A DNA stretch of 64,000 nt from Coriaria nepalensis (GCA_027186245.1 CP114485.1:10630001-10694000); one strand, 5' to 3'. Positions 33,640 to 46,040 are shown, counted from the stretch's first letter. Made by a program: numbers and translations. The notes: generated by a model not told the origin, from the letters alone.

Positions 33640-36070
33640 ATGAAATACTTAAGCTTATAGTTAGAAAGTTACTTAGTAAAACCATCAGCAAGTTGATCTT
33701 CTGAACTACAGTGTATCAACTTAACTTTTCCATTCTTTATCCTCTCCTTAATGACAGGAAATTTTATTAGGGTGTATTTAGTTCTCCCAAAATTAACTGA
33801 GTTATCTGAGATAGCTATAGATAACTTACTATCACATGAATTATGGTTAAACTAGACTATAGAAATCCCAAATCAAGTATAATCTTCCTAAATTGCAGAA
33901 CTACAAATTGAAAAAGCAACAATATACTCTGCCTCAGCTATGGATTGACCTACTACTCCTTGATCTTTTGAGCTCCAATAGAAAAATACCAGATCCAATA
34001 ATGAAATAGAAGCCACTTATACTTTTGCAATTATCTATGGAGTCCGTCTAGTCGCTATCCACATAGCCCTCTAGGATTTAACTCTCCTCCAAACAAAATC
34101 CCAAAATCAATTATTCCATATAGATACTTGAGCACCCTCTTGGCAAATCTCATACGCAACTCAATAGGATCATGGATGAATCAAGATAAAATATTAATAG
34201 AATGCATAATGTCTAGTCTAGTTGCAGTTAAATACATCAATCCACCAATTATCCTCTTATACAAAGCTTCATCAACTTTTTCAGAATCATCATCCTTTAT
34301 CGTCTTCTAATTAGCAACCAAAGGAGTAGCCATTGGCTTGCTTCCTTCCATCTTGAATTTTTTGAGTATTCCCCTAGCATACCTTTCTTGAGAAATAAAC
34401 ATTCCTTTTTCCAAGTTGTTGAATCTCCATCCCCAGAAAAAATTCACAAGCCCTAAATCTGTCATCTCAAACTCAAGCTTCATCTCTTGGTCGAAAGTTT
34501 GTATCATGACATCCTCATCTCTTGTCACTAATAGTTCATCAACATGAAAATAAATAATGAGATTAGAATCACTTGACTTCTTTGTGTATAGGGTTTGATC
34601 ACTTTCACTTCTCTAGGAGTCTGAATTGCACAAGTATGAGTCAATTCTTTTATACTATACTCTAGATGCTTACTGAAGCCTATATAAAGCCTTCTCTAGC
34701 TTGTACACCTTTCTTTATTCTGCTCTAATCTCAAAGCCCCCAGGTTGATCAAAATAAACTTCCTCTTATAGTATTCTATTAAAAAAAGCCAACTTCACAT
34801 TAAGTTGATGAATGAACCACTTCTTTCTCGCAACTAAGGCAATCAAGAGCCTTATGGTGTCAAGTCTTGCCACTAGGTAAGGGTCTCTGTGTAGTCCACT
34901 CTATACTATTAAGACTAACCCTTCACAACCAACTGAGCAATAAACTTGTTAATTGAGCTGTTAATTTTGAGCTTCAATCTATTTTAGGCCTATAGTCTTC
35001 TTCATCTCTGGCACATCGACTAGAATCTAAGTATGATTTTTGTTGATAATTTCCAACTCCTCCTTTATAGCATTCAACCAATTCTTATCAATCTGAGCCT
35101 CCTTATAATTGCTAGGCTCAGAGAGAGCCACATTGCATCTTTCTACACATTATCCAAGCTTTTGAACCTTGGATTCACAGGTTCATTTTGTTCATTAGAT
35201 TTTGGACGAGGGCTCAATTCATGTTCATTTTTTGGAATCTCCAACATGTATTCACTAGTTACTTCTTCTTCCTAATCATTAGTTGCTTGTTCATCAAAAT
35301 CAAAATCTTTGGCCCTGAGATCTCTTTAGTGCTTAGATAGCCTTACATAATCTAAACTATAACCAATCCGAATTATCTTCTTAGCAATAACCAATTAGTT
35401 GCTTGTCCCTCTTTGTGAGATGTAAAATGATCTAAACAATCTAAGATGTGACATAAATGGCTTGATCTTGTCCCGAGCTTCATAAGGAGTCTTCCCTTCT
35501 ATTTCCTTTATTGGAAGTTTATTATGCAGATACACTATTGTGTTGGTTGCCTCAACACAAAATCTTCTAGGAATGACTTTCTCAACCATTAAACTTCTCC
35601 CCATCTACATGATTGTCCTGTTCTTTCTCTCATAAGCTCCATTCTACTGTGCAATATAAGGGATAGTTAATTGGGGTTTGATTTCATGCTCTTCACAATG
35701 AGTTTGAATTTAGTGGATATATACTCTCCACCATTGCCTGATCTAAAAACTTTTAGCCTTTTCTCTCTCTGAGTCTCAACTAACTTCTTGAATTTGACAA
35801 TGACGCTAAACACTTTTGATTCCTCCTTAAAGAAAAAGATCCAACATAATTTTGACATGTCATCGATGAAGATGACAAAATACTTGCTTCCATTCAATAA
35901 GGCCTATTTCATTGGTCCACAAATATCCGAATACACAAATTTAAGTATTTGTTTTTCCCTATAAGCTTGATTTATTAGAAATGAACTTCTCTTCATCTTT
36001 CAAAGTTGGCAGGTTTGACAGATTTGTTCTTGGAGTTCTCTTGAGGCAAATCTTCAACCATCATTATAGA
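33640..36070 (-). mobile_element. Copia retrotransposon 4, fragment
   Basis: Reading right to left: GAG-pre-integrase remnant (36070-35960, with CQTCQL), integrase core 35897-35667 (NGSKYFVIFIDDMSKLCWIF), integrase C-terminal part 35604-35395 (AVNT-like TNTIVYLHNKLP), reverse transcriptase from about 35100, its later part at 34528-34307 (EFEMTDLGLVNFFWG), and RNase H to about 33640, with many stops. Gag, protease and both LTRs are not seen, so both ends are truncated. Opposite in direction to the other Copia elements here. Confidence 0.82.
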
Positions 36071-36076
36071 AACGGT

Positions 36077-36106
36077 CCTACACCGCAGGCTAGCTTGCGG
36101 TGTAGG
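36077..36106. repeat. Perfect 11-bp inverted repeat (hairpin)
   Basis: Arms CCTACACCGCA (36077-36087) and TGCGGTGTAGG (36096-36106) are exact reverse complements around an 8-base centre GGCTAGCT. It lies exactly where Copia 4 similarity stops and is much more G+C-rich than its surroundings. Confidence 0.9.
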
Positions 36107-36290
36107 CTAGCATGTGCGGCAAGCTTTCTAAAGCCCTCTCATACTCAAAGTCAAGTTTTAATATTTTGTTTCTTTTTTCATCTGGGTAGAAATAAATATT
36201 TTAATTTTTTTTAGTCCTTAGAGTTTTTTATTTTTATTTTACCCCCCTCACATAATAGTTTTTAAATCCTCCCCCACCCCAAATTTGCTC

Positions 36291-38050
36291 TATAAATATC
36301 CCTCTCATTCTAATTCTTCCTCACATTTTCTCACACACTCTCTCTATTCTCTAATCTTATAATTCCTAATACTCTAATTATAATTAATCTTTATTCTTCT
36401 ATAATTCCTAATTTTATTATCATTAATCTCAATAACTTATGCTGAATAAGCTATTTTCCATAAATTAGACCATGGTCCAAGATAATTAATTTTAAATGTT
36501 GACAATGTTATTGTTTATTATTATTCTTAATGTTAATGCTTTACTGTTTTTCTTAAATTTTTATTTTATTTTTTTATTAATTATTTACTCTTAAATTCTT
36601 ATTTAGGAAATTGATCATAATCAATATGATTTCAACTCTCTAACTGAGTATGAGCAAAATCTTTATGCCAAAATCAGTTTAAATTCACTGTCGATACCAT
36701 TAGTTACAACACAATTTAATATACCATTAGTTACAGTACAATTTAATATACCATCAAGTCTACCACCATCACCACCATCACCACCATCACCACCATCACC
36801 ACCATCATCATCTAATACTAGTACTGCTACCATCACAAATACAATGCTAACAAAAAGACGTAATGAGCAAACATCTGAGATTTGAGATACATTTGACATA
36901 GTTCCACACAAAAATAAGAAAGGTAAGGACATTGATGGTGCATTGTGCAAGTATTATAAAAATATTTGTACCGCATGTCCAAATGATGGAACTAACCACT
37001 TGAAATGTCACAAAAAAAAATGCATGGATAAAGCTGGTGCAGGTATGAACACAATTCAATATTAATATTGATGGTATAATTGATACGTGAAATTATGGTC
37101 CAATGATTACTAGAGAATTTTTAGTTAGACTTATTGCTACTACTAATTTATCGATTAATTTTGGTAATAGTGTTTATTATGTGAAGCACGTTAGAAGAGG
37201 ATATAACTCATAATATAATAACACAAGTAGAAATACTACTAGATCTGACATACTTGCATATTTCTGAAAAAAAATATATAATGAATTAAAAATAGAATAT
37301 AGTGATTTAAATCTTACTTTTGGCTTGACTTCTGATATTTGGAATGCACGTTCTAAAGAGAAATATTTATGTGTTGATATTCATTACTTAGATTGGGAAT
37401 GGACCTTAAAAAAAACTTAATAGGATTTAGAGTTATAGATGAAGCACATACTAGTGAAAATATATGTGATTTAATAATAGAAGTTTTGGGTGAGTTTGAT
37501 ATCAAAAGCTATATAACATCCATAATTTTGGATAATACTATGGTAAACACAAGAGTCGTCTTTTTATTTGAATCACAATTTGGCTAGTATAATGGTGAAG
37601 TTTTCCTACATCAATGTTATATGTGTCACATCATAAACTTCATTATAAAATTAGGTATAAAAGAACAACACATAAATTGTTTTGTTGATAAAATTCGATT
37701 GGTATTATCTTGGATTAATAGTTCGAATCCTACCTTAGCTAAGTTTAAAAGACATTGTAGGCGGTCAATGTGAAGTCTCAGAAGTTTGAAATTGCTATGC
37801 CAATAAGGTGGAATTTCTCATATTTGATGTTAAAAACTGTCATCCCACATAAAAACAAATATTTAGTGGTCTGTTAATTCTTGTAATCCTCATATTCTGT
37901 TGAGTAGTTTTAGTTGAGATATACTTGAAAATTTTGCATATTTTTTAGAAATATTATATGATTCTATTGTTCGACTCTTAGGTATTTATTATCTTACATC
38001 TCCTTTTGTTCTGCATTCACTTGTTGAAATGACTAGCTTGTTTCAGATCT
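36291..38050 (+). mobile_element. hAT-family transposase remnant (zinc-finger BED type)
   Basis: A TATAAATA box at 36291 and a CT-rich leader precede a transposase-like frame from about 36606. Its N-terminus has a 27-bp duplication (IPLVTTQFN/IPLVTVQFN) and a PPSPPSPPS stretch from 9-bp CACCACCAT repeats (about 36760-36807). A BED-finger remnant lies at about 36936-37026, CKYYKNICTACPNDGTNHLK, with one Cys lost. The hAT catalytic core follows: LTFGLTSDIWNARSKEKYLC (about 37312) and FRVIDEAHTSENICDLI to DIKSYITSIILDN (37425-37535), both typical of plant RICESLEEPER/DAYSLEEPER-like transposases. Then come CHIINFIIKLGI and stops. The C-terminal dimerisation domain was not found and no terminal inverted repeats were identified. 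Stops at 36884 and several frameshifts show it is dead. Confidence 0.72.
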
Positions 38051-38630
38051 ATTAAAATGATGAAATGCATTGATTATAGATTATAATAGTAAAAAGATAA
38101 TAATATATATTTTTTTAATTTTCAAAAGAATAAAATAAGATTGTTCACATGTGAAGTAGTATTCTGGTAAAAAGTGGTAAAAAAAAAAAGGTTAAAAGTT
38201 GTTCATATGTGAGTAGTTTCCAATAAAAGCATTCAAAAGCAGTTGACATATGGAGAACTCTTATGGTCAAAAGTAGTAAAAAATTATTCACATGTGAATA
38301 GTTGCCACTAAAAGCGGTGAAAAATTACTAACATGTGAATAGTTGCCAACAACTTTATAGAAATTTCAAGAGGAATATTCCAATCATTAAAAAAAATTAT
38401 TTAAGGCACAAACTCAATAATCTACAGCCCCATTCTGTAAAATCTCTAAAGTTGAATCAAATATATATATTTTTTTATAATTCAATTTCTTTATTCTCCC
38501 TTTACTCAAGATGGCTTTGAGACAGAACATTAATCCTCATAACTTAAGTACCTCCTCAATCTTAGAAGGTTTGTTGTGTATTTGTAAATTTTATTTTTGT
38601 TTGTTCGATCTAGTTTTGCATAAAATATGT
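38051..38630. other. Spacer with short repeated phrases
   Basis: A phrase close to GTTCACATGTGAATAGTTGCC recurs about four times between 38140 and 38345 (38145, 38195, 38290, 38333 regions) at irregular spacing, with AAAAGTGGTAAAAA-like words between. No gene is seen. It may be the left end of the next element. Confidence 0.45.
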
Positions 38631-38639
38631 TTGTTCATC

Positions 38640-40450
38640 TTTAAGCTTAGATGTTGTAGGAGTGACCATGAAAGCAGATGATGGCATGTTCATAAATGTT
38701 TTGTATTTGGAGGTTAAGTGTGTCGATTATGCCTATACTTGGTATAATTGTTATGCAAATGATATTGGATTTAGCATTATTGTCGATGACATCCGTCTTC
38801 GCAAGGGTAGCACCATCGTGACAACTAAGAATTTTTTCTGTAGCAAGGAAGGGAAAAGGAGGTCCAAAGAACTAGAGGTTTAGGTGGTGAAGGAGAAATA
38901 GTAGAAAAAAGATCTAGTTGCGCTGTATATTTCATCGTTCGACAAAAAACAAATGAGATGTACTATACTTATGGGTGGAACTCAATGCATAAGCACAAGC
39001 TAGAAACTCTATCAAAAAGGCACTTGCTATATTCATAGAGAAAAATAAACACGATAGATGCAACATCTTGAGATTGATGCCACATATAGAGTAGTTAATC
39101 GCCCGAAACAAACGCATGATCTGATGATAGTCATGGTTGCTGAAAGTGATTAGGTAGGGTTTACTTATAGGGACCTAAAAAATTATCTCAGTGATACACA
39201 AAGTCAAGCCATGGCCTTTGAAGTAGGCACTGCAGTGTACAACTGGTTTAGAACTCAACAAATGAAGGACTCATCATTTTTGTATGAAGGTTCTAACAGA
39301 TGAGTTCGAGCTCATAGCCAATATCTTTTTAGTAGAGCATGCCATGTCAAATGATTATAAAATCCTTAGAGACTTTGTCTCCTTTGATACAACTTACCAA
39401 ACAAACGATAATCACATATCGCTATAGGCTTTGTGGGATTGAACCACCACAAGAAGAGACTGTGTTTGGGCATGTCTATTATTTGATGAGGCAATAAAAA
39501 CATTTGAGTGGTTGCTCTGTACTTTCATCGAGTGTATATGAGGTAAGGCACCACAATCTCTATTCACAAAGCAAGACACATTTATGTTTGCTATAATCCC
39601 TACCATCCTGTCGACCCATGCATCACTTTCTTTATGTATGGCGTATCCATTAAAATGCCACAACAAATTTTGGTGGCCTCCTAGAGAATAAAGCTCCGTA
39701 AAATGATTGGAATAAGTTTCTTCTTGATAGCTTAGTAGAAGATTTTGAGACTGCTTGGTCTTAGATGCTAGATGCACATGATGTTTAGAAGAGCTAATGG
39801 TACCAAAGATTCTATGAGAGAAGTTATAAGTAGGTACAAACATATGTGAGAAATATTTTTTGTGTTGGTAGGAGGACCACGCAAGTCAGTGAAAGATGCA
39901 ACTCGCATCTATAATATTATTTGAGGATGAACATAAACATAGACTGATTCCTAAAAACATTCCAAGATGTTGTGGATAACCTGGGCTACAAAGAGCAAAA
40001 GTCAAATTTTCATATGGAAGGCACTTTTATCATTGAGAAAGTGAATAACACCTTCTCCCACGTTGCTTGCAAAGTCCATATCCCGAACATATATGCCATT
40101 TTCAACCAAGAAATTACAAAATGAAAATGGTTAATCGAGGATGGTTATTGTGTGGTTAGCAATCACGAACAAGTGTTGTTGCACTTACACATCGATGACC
40201 AATTTCACATTTGTACGAGGACGAAGCAATACTATGTCATGACGATGCTAGTAGGTTTCATCAGTGCATGTGCAAATACTTTGAATATGTAAGTGTTCTC
40301 TGTGGCCATATTATTTGGAAACTTAGAAAACCGAATTACTTCAGCATACCAGAAGTATACATTCTAAGAAAATAGACAAGGAAGGCAATGAAAGGGGTTT
40401 ACCGAGCCTTCCGCATCAATATCGCATGAAGATATTTTATTAATATGCAG
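38640..40450 (+). mobile_element. FAR1/FHY3-like MULE transposase remnant
   Basis: Follows the order of FAR1-related proteins and their Mutator-like transposase ancestors. An N-terminal FAR1 DNA-binding piece at about 38756-38870 reads FSIIVDDIRLRKGS and FFCSKEGKRRSKE. The MULE transposase core at about 39360-39960 includes DFVSFDTTYQTND and GKAPQSLFTKQD. A SWIM zinc finger at about 40260-40400 has CMCKYFEYVSVLCGHIIWKL followed by IPEVYILRKWTRKA-like text with one stop. More than a dozen stops and frameshifts are present, so it is a pseudogene. It could be a decayed host FRS gene rather than a transposon; no terminal repeats were found to decide. Confidence 0.72.
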
Positions 40451-41880
40451 AGCCTAAGAAATGAAATAAAAGCTTGAAGGAGAGAAATGATTGATCATTC
40501 TACAAGTGGGAAATAAAGCGAGGGGTTGCATCATTAGCCGTAGACTTCTCCACTCAAAAGTTTTGTCTTGCTTTGTTTTTGTTAAACAAATATTAAACTT
40601 TATTTAATTATGTTACCATTATGATGTTGTTATACTTTTTATTGAGAAGAACTTATAACTTCTTATCCTTATAAAATGTTCATAATTTTATAAAATGGTA
40701 TAACATTTTTATTAAAAGTTTATAAGATAAAAGTAGCTTAGAACAAGTTTGAGAAACTAAAAGATTTGATACAAATCAAATAAACATCTAGAATTAATTG
40801 GTTAGGTCATACCAAATAGATAAGTGCATACTTGTGGTATATATGGACATCACAATCCATATGATTATGAGTTAACGAGTAAGCTAGGCTTATGCACTTG
40901 GAATGATCATGTCTCTTTTAAATTGTTAAAAAAAGAAGTTAATCATGTTGTATCATCGATTACATAATGATGTATGTGGATTGATAGCAACAAATGCTAG
41001 ATGAGAATTTTGTTTTTCTCATTAATTCCATATTTAAGTTCTCTAAAATTTCGGGTTCATAAGTCTTGAGAAGACATATATGAAACCAAAAAAGTGAGAC
41101 AAGGTTAAAAGAAAGAATAAAAGAAGATGAAAAATAAATGAGACAAAGGTATTATTCTGAGATAAGATCATAAAGAGAAATAAGTATTAATCTGAGATAA
41201 GATCATAAAGATAAATACTAATGTTGTTAGTTTCTCAATATATAACTAAATAAGAATGTGATCCTTATTTAGTGAAGTCCTCCTAGAATATCGTAAGCGT
41301 ATGATGCTTCAGTATGGATAAATTGAGATATATGAGATACACCCGATGTGACTTACAGATTGAATGTGCTATAATCTAATTAGGCCACATCATATAAATC
41401 ACCATGAGTTTAATAAATCAGATTATCACAAAATCCACGTATTATGATCTACATTATATATAAATATAAATAATAAAATCATGCAACCATATGAGATATG
41501 GAGATGATTAGTCATCATCAAAAGCGTGACGTGGATTAAATAGAAGTGAAATCTAATTGAATATTATTTTGTGAGATATTACTAGTAAAGAATAGAACAT
41601 ATCTTCTCTAATACAAGTAGGCTAAAAGAACGGTCTATTAGCCAAAATACTGTTATCCTTAGAAAAAGTATTACTTTCTAAAAGAACAATAGGAGCAAGA
41701 GAATATTTGAATGGAATTTCAAGTATCACAAAATGACAGTTAGATTAAGAATCATAGTTCACTATGTGTATACAAGAGACATGGGGAGCAATATGATGTT
41801 TATTACCAACATTACTATTGAAGAGATTGAAGTAGTTAGAATGTTAATCGTCGAAGTGTGATTATCAAAAATTTACACTA
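40451..41880. other. AT-rich spacer, probably upstream part of Copia 5
   Basis: No domain could be read with confidence. Given the reverse transcriptase remnant that follows, older Copia sequence may be here beyond recognition. GAGATAAGATCATAAAGA occurs twice about 45 bp apart (41160, 41197 regions). Confidence 0.4.
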
Positions 41881-41884
41881 TGGA

Positions 41885-42785
41885 TAATTGGGTAAAGCAC
41901 CTTTTTAGGAAATCTATAGAGATAGTTTTAGAAGGGTGGCTAGGCTTGACCCAAGCTACATATATTAGTAAGGTATTAAAAAAGTTTAGTACAAAAGATT
42001 CCAGAAAATGATGATGCGAGGAAAGTCATGAAATCTTACTCCTTAAAGCTTATTATCCAAGACATGAAGGAAGATGATACACATGAACTACAATAACCTA
42101 TGTGTGACTATAGGTTCGGTCATGTGTACTATGTACAAAATCAGATGTTCCTAATGCTCTAAGTATTATGAGTATGAAGTTGGGAATCTGATATGATAGC
42201 ATGGAATACGGTGTCAATGAACATAACATCGTTCTTGAAAAGAACGAAGGATATATTATTAATCCATAGAGATTCTAGATTAGAATTGGAAGTTTTCACA
42301 AGACTTTAATTTTCAATCATAGAAAATGAAAACACAAAAAGTTCCATATAATGCAGTTTAATTAAATTGGTTTATTGGAATAGTTCCAAACCTAGCCTTA
42401 ACCAATATAGATTAAATTAACAACAAGATTAAGTGAATAGCTGTTTTTTGAGGTTAAAGGTGCTCTTGGATTAAAATCTCATGAATGAACTTATAAATGT
42501 TCTTAGTATCATTAAATATATAGTATAGTACTATAATAAATAATGGTACATAGTTAAAGTGAAAGAACCAAGGTCTTATCAATAATCCAAATATAAGTTG
42601 CCTCATAGTCACTTGTTTCTGAAAGAGTTTTGGAAAAGTAGACAAAAGAGAATTAACAATAAATTATATAATGGATCCACGCACTACAGGACTTCCCTCC
42701 CCAACAAAATTTTATATAGTCATTCTAACAAGATGGGAATGAGATTTAGTAAAGTAATTGACTTTAGAACAAGTGGGAGATTTAA
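41885..42785 (+). mobile_element. Copia retrotransposon 5, reverse transcriptase/RNase H remnant
   Basis: Ordered family motifs with frameshifts: IYRDSFRR (about 41914), LGLTQATYISKVLKKF (about 41943), a GSVMCTMYK piece near 42117, NITSFLKRTKDILLIH (about 42222-42270), KEPRSYQ (about 42563) and, near the end, KILYSHSNKMGMRF (about 42709), where Copia RNase H regions have a similar K-F-H-MG-R ending. AAGTGGGAGATTT at about 42773-42785 resembles the polypurine tract of this class. The 5' half and LTRs are not seen. Confidence 0.65.
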
Positions 42786-43283
42786 AGTATATGCATGTCA
42801 AGCTAATCGGGTAGGACTTGATCAGATTATACACTTATGAGAATCAATTCTAAAATATATAAACCATCAACATAATTGATGTGCATAACATTCAATTAGA
42901 GCATATATATAATTTTGCATGCTATTATTAGGTTGGAAATAATAACTTGCTTACATATATAAATTTCTTGCATAGTTGATAGATTCTTAGTTTTCAAACA
43001 TATACTTGGATTCATGATGGAGATCATGGATGAATGAGATCCAAGTTGGTTAAGTCTGAGATCCAAAATTGTTCATAGTCATATTATTATCATGATCGTG
43101 ATAATGACAATCCAAGGAGACTATTACATGCATTATCCTTTTCGAAGAGAAGAGTGATGATTTCATATTCATCGGTGTTAGGGAACACCAGGATATGCAT
43201 GTAGGTGATTAATATAGACTTAATCAATAGACATGATCACTTAATAAAATTCAATAGTAATGATATTAACTAGTAATGAAAGT
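42786..43283. other. AT-rich spacer, possible Copia 5 LTR remains
   Basis: Follows the polypurine-like tract, so the 3' LTR would be expected here, but nothing pairs with it. No gene seen. Confidence 0.35.
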
Positions 43284-43690
43284 GACGGAATAATTTGTAA
43301 CGAGGTAGTGTATGAACCGTGAATGGTAGGTGTTCTAAGAAACTTTTGAATATGAATTTATAGATAGAAAATTCTGAAATGTTGTAAGAATAAACTAGAG
43401 ATTTATATCTAAAAAACTATTTATGGTGAAAAATTAATTCACATCGATACAAAAAGTTGACGTAATTTCTAATCCCATGTTAATATGTAGGACAACTCGA
43501 AACCCAAAATCTCAAATAGAAAGTTTGAGAAGTAATAACTTGAGTTCTAATAAATGATATGATATAAAAAATGTCGCAAATTAAATATGGGAAAGTTATC
43601 TTTCAAATGAAATTATGTTGGGAATTTTTGAATTGTTGTACACTAAGATATAGGGAAAAGAGTAAAACCGATTACCTTGTTAGTAAAACC
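43284..43690 (+). repeat. Diverged direct repeat, copy 1
   Basis: About 400 bp matching 45050-45440 in the same direction, with shared strings such as GTAGGACAACTC, AGTTTGAGAAGTAATAACTT and AAAGAGTAAAACCG. Non-coding. The two copies are about 1.77 kb apart and may be LTRs of a collapsed element or an old segmental duplication. Confidence 0.85.
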
Positions 43691-44935
43691 GATTATGTTA
43701 GTATACCTTTTGGCGATGGAATATTTTCAAGTCTATGCAGAGAAATGCATTGAAATCCATGAAGCAATATTATGCAAGGGTTATGCGTAAACACATGCCA
43801 AACTTAGCAACCTCGGTGCAAAATTTGATCCTCCAAAGGTTTGTTGGGTGCTCATGTTTATTGGATTTCTTTCCACTTCATTGATTCCATAATAACGGAT
43901 GCTCTAGATTGCATATCCTTTTTTTTTTTCAAGTTATAATTTTTAAAAATTTCAATCCATTTTTTATTAATAGAGTTGGGAAATATGTCCCAAATATTTT
44001 TAATTTGCGTGAATATAGGTATGTTTAGAAATGATTGTCTGTTAGTTATATTTTTTTTTCTCTCAGCACCTTGGCTATGTTCATGGATAAAATTACTTTG
44101 GTTGGTGTTTTAAGCAAAAGTGGAATTTAGTGTAAGTCCTGTATTTTACTTCTCACGATGATATATTTTCATAATTGAGGAAGTCAGAAGTATTGAGTAT
44201 TTATAATTTAGGAAATCGTGTTTTAGGAATTTAGGCAATATAACCATTTCACAACTTGACATTAATTGATTAGGAAGTTACATATTCAAAAGTATAACAA
44301 TTGTTTGAATTTCATGTTTACGATATTGTACATTTTCTGTCTTACCATAGATTTTGTTTTTCCAATCTTTATAAATATCATTTTTTAGATATATCTTCCT
44401 TTGTTTTTGAATTCATCCATATATATTAATGGGAGCTTTCATTATATAGGCTTAATTCAAATAATATTTTGAAAGGTTTTGTCATATGACTCTCATTTTC
44501 CTTTTATTTATCACAAAATAAAAAACAAATTACAAACTTACTATCCTAATCTCATCCCTACCGTTAAGCATTCTTCTACCAAAAAAATGTACCAAAGAAA
44601 CTACCTCTTTGTCTGCACGTAATCTCTTCGGCCACGATCTGTGTTCTTCTTCTATTTCTCACTTCGATCCTCTTCCGCTAGTAATCTTTTCATCTATATC
44701 CCGTAATATCTATTTCCACTTGAATTGAAGCAATGGATAACGAAGGAAAAGATCAATGTCCAATTAATCCATGATCCCCGACGAAGATCAGTCAACTTCA
44801 AAAAATTTTATCATTGCTTATATAACACCAATAAAAGTGTTCCTGAATTTAATGGAAAGCTTCAATGGTCTATTATTATGATATAATCATTCTATGATTT
44901 TATAACATTTAAAACCAATCCAAAATTCAATTCAA
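43691..44935. other. AT-rich spacer between the direct repeats
   Basis: No recognisable gene. A G+C-richer stretch at 44560-44780 looks like a transcribed leader with a short ATG frame (MDNEGKDQ, from 44733), but it stops after 14 codons. Confidence 0.4.
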
Positions 44936-45048
44936 GATTATGGACTGAAACTAGTCCGAAATCTAGATCATAGACTGGGACCAGTCTAAAATCCAAATCA
45001 CAAACTGGAACAAGTCTAAAATCTAGATCCCAGATTGGAACTAGTCGG
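44936..45048. repeat. 30-bp minisatellite with internal dyads
   Basis: Four units of about 30 bp (starting 44936, 44966, 44996, 45026; the last partial), each with a core like GACTGGAACTAGTCTAAAATC. Unit 2 contains TAGACTGG-GA-CCAGTCTA, an 8-bp inverted repeat; unit 1 has GGACT/AGTCC. It directly abuts copy 2 of the direct repeat. Confidence 0.9.
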
Positions 45049-45049
45049 G

Positions 45050-45440
45050 GTGACCGAATAATCTATAATGAGATAGTGTATGAACCTGAATAATAGGTGT
45101 TCTGTGAGACTTTTGCAAATGAAGATATAGAAAGAAAATTTTGGGATTATGTAAGAGTAAGCTAGAGATCTATACCTCCAAAACTGTATAACGCTCAGAA
45201 TTAGTTCACATCGGAGGAAAAAGTTATGTAATTTCTATTCTCATGCTAATCTGTAGGACAACTCAAAACCCAACAACTCAAATAGAGAGTTTGAGAAGTA
45301 ATAACTTGAGTTATAAGAAATGAAATTATACAAAAAAATCTCACATAAATATGTGAATGTTATCTTTCAATAACATTAATTTGGGATTTTTGAGTATTTG
45401 TACACCAAGTTATAGGTAAAAGAGTAAAACCGGTTGAAAG
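45050..45440 (+). repeat. Diverged direct repeat, copy 2
   Basis: Partner of 43284-43690, with scattered substitutions and small indels. Non-coding. Confidence 0.85.
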
Positions 45441-45514
45441 TTTACGTATGTTCAGAAATTCGTGAACAAATAATGTTGATGACAAAATGTATGTATTTGA
45501 GATAAATATTGAAT

Positions 45515-46040
45515 CTTGAACCTAACTTTAAACACTAACCCTAAACCCTAAAAACTTAACCATGAATCCTAAACCATAAATCTTAAACCTGAACCATAGA
45601 CCCTTAGGTGTATGCTATAGGGTTTAGGATTTAAGTGTAGGGTTTATGGTTAGGGTTTACGATTTACGGTTTACGGTTTATAGTTTACGGTTTAGGGTTT
45701 ATAGTTTAAGGTTTATAGTTTATGGTTTAGAGTTAGGGTTTACAATTTTAGGTTTAGTATTTGAGGCTTAAGGTGTATTGTTTAGGATTCAGGGTTTACG
45801 GTTTACGATTTATGATTTATGGTTTAGGGTTTATGGTTTAGAGTTAGGGTTTACAATTTTAGGTTTAGTATTTGGGGCTTAAGGTATATTGTTTAGGATT
45901 CAGAGTCTATGGTCTAGGGTTTACATAGTTTAAGATTTAGGGTTTATGGTTTATTTTTAGGGTTTATAATTTATGGTTTAGGGTTTAGAGTTTAAATGTT
46001 TAGGGGGTGTGGGTTTATGGTATATGGTTTAGGGTTTATG
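45515..46040. repeat. Interstitial telomere-like repeats in two orientations
   Basis: Many degenerate units of the plant telomere repeat. First C-rich (CCCTAAA type, about 45515-45604, including AACCCTAAACCCTAAA), then G-rich (TTTAGGG type, about 45618-46040, with variants GTTTACG, GTTTATG, GTTTAAG). Within the G-rich part a block of about 111 bp is duplicated (from 45721 and 45832). Non-coding. Confidence 0.9.

Noticed and set aside
36663..36950. Minus-strand frame with Gly-Gly-Asp repeats
   Set aside because: Antisense of the CACCACCAT repeat in the hAT transposase N-terminus.
44936..45048. CRISPR-like array (30-bp repeats)
   Set aside because: Units are contiguous with no spacers, and this is plant nuclear DNA.
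45515..46040. True chromosome end
   Set aside because: Repeats are degenerate, both orientations occur, and genes and transposons continue on both sides.
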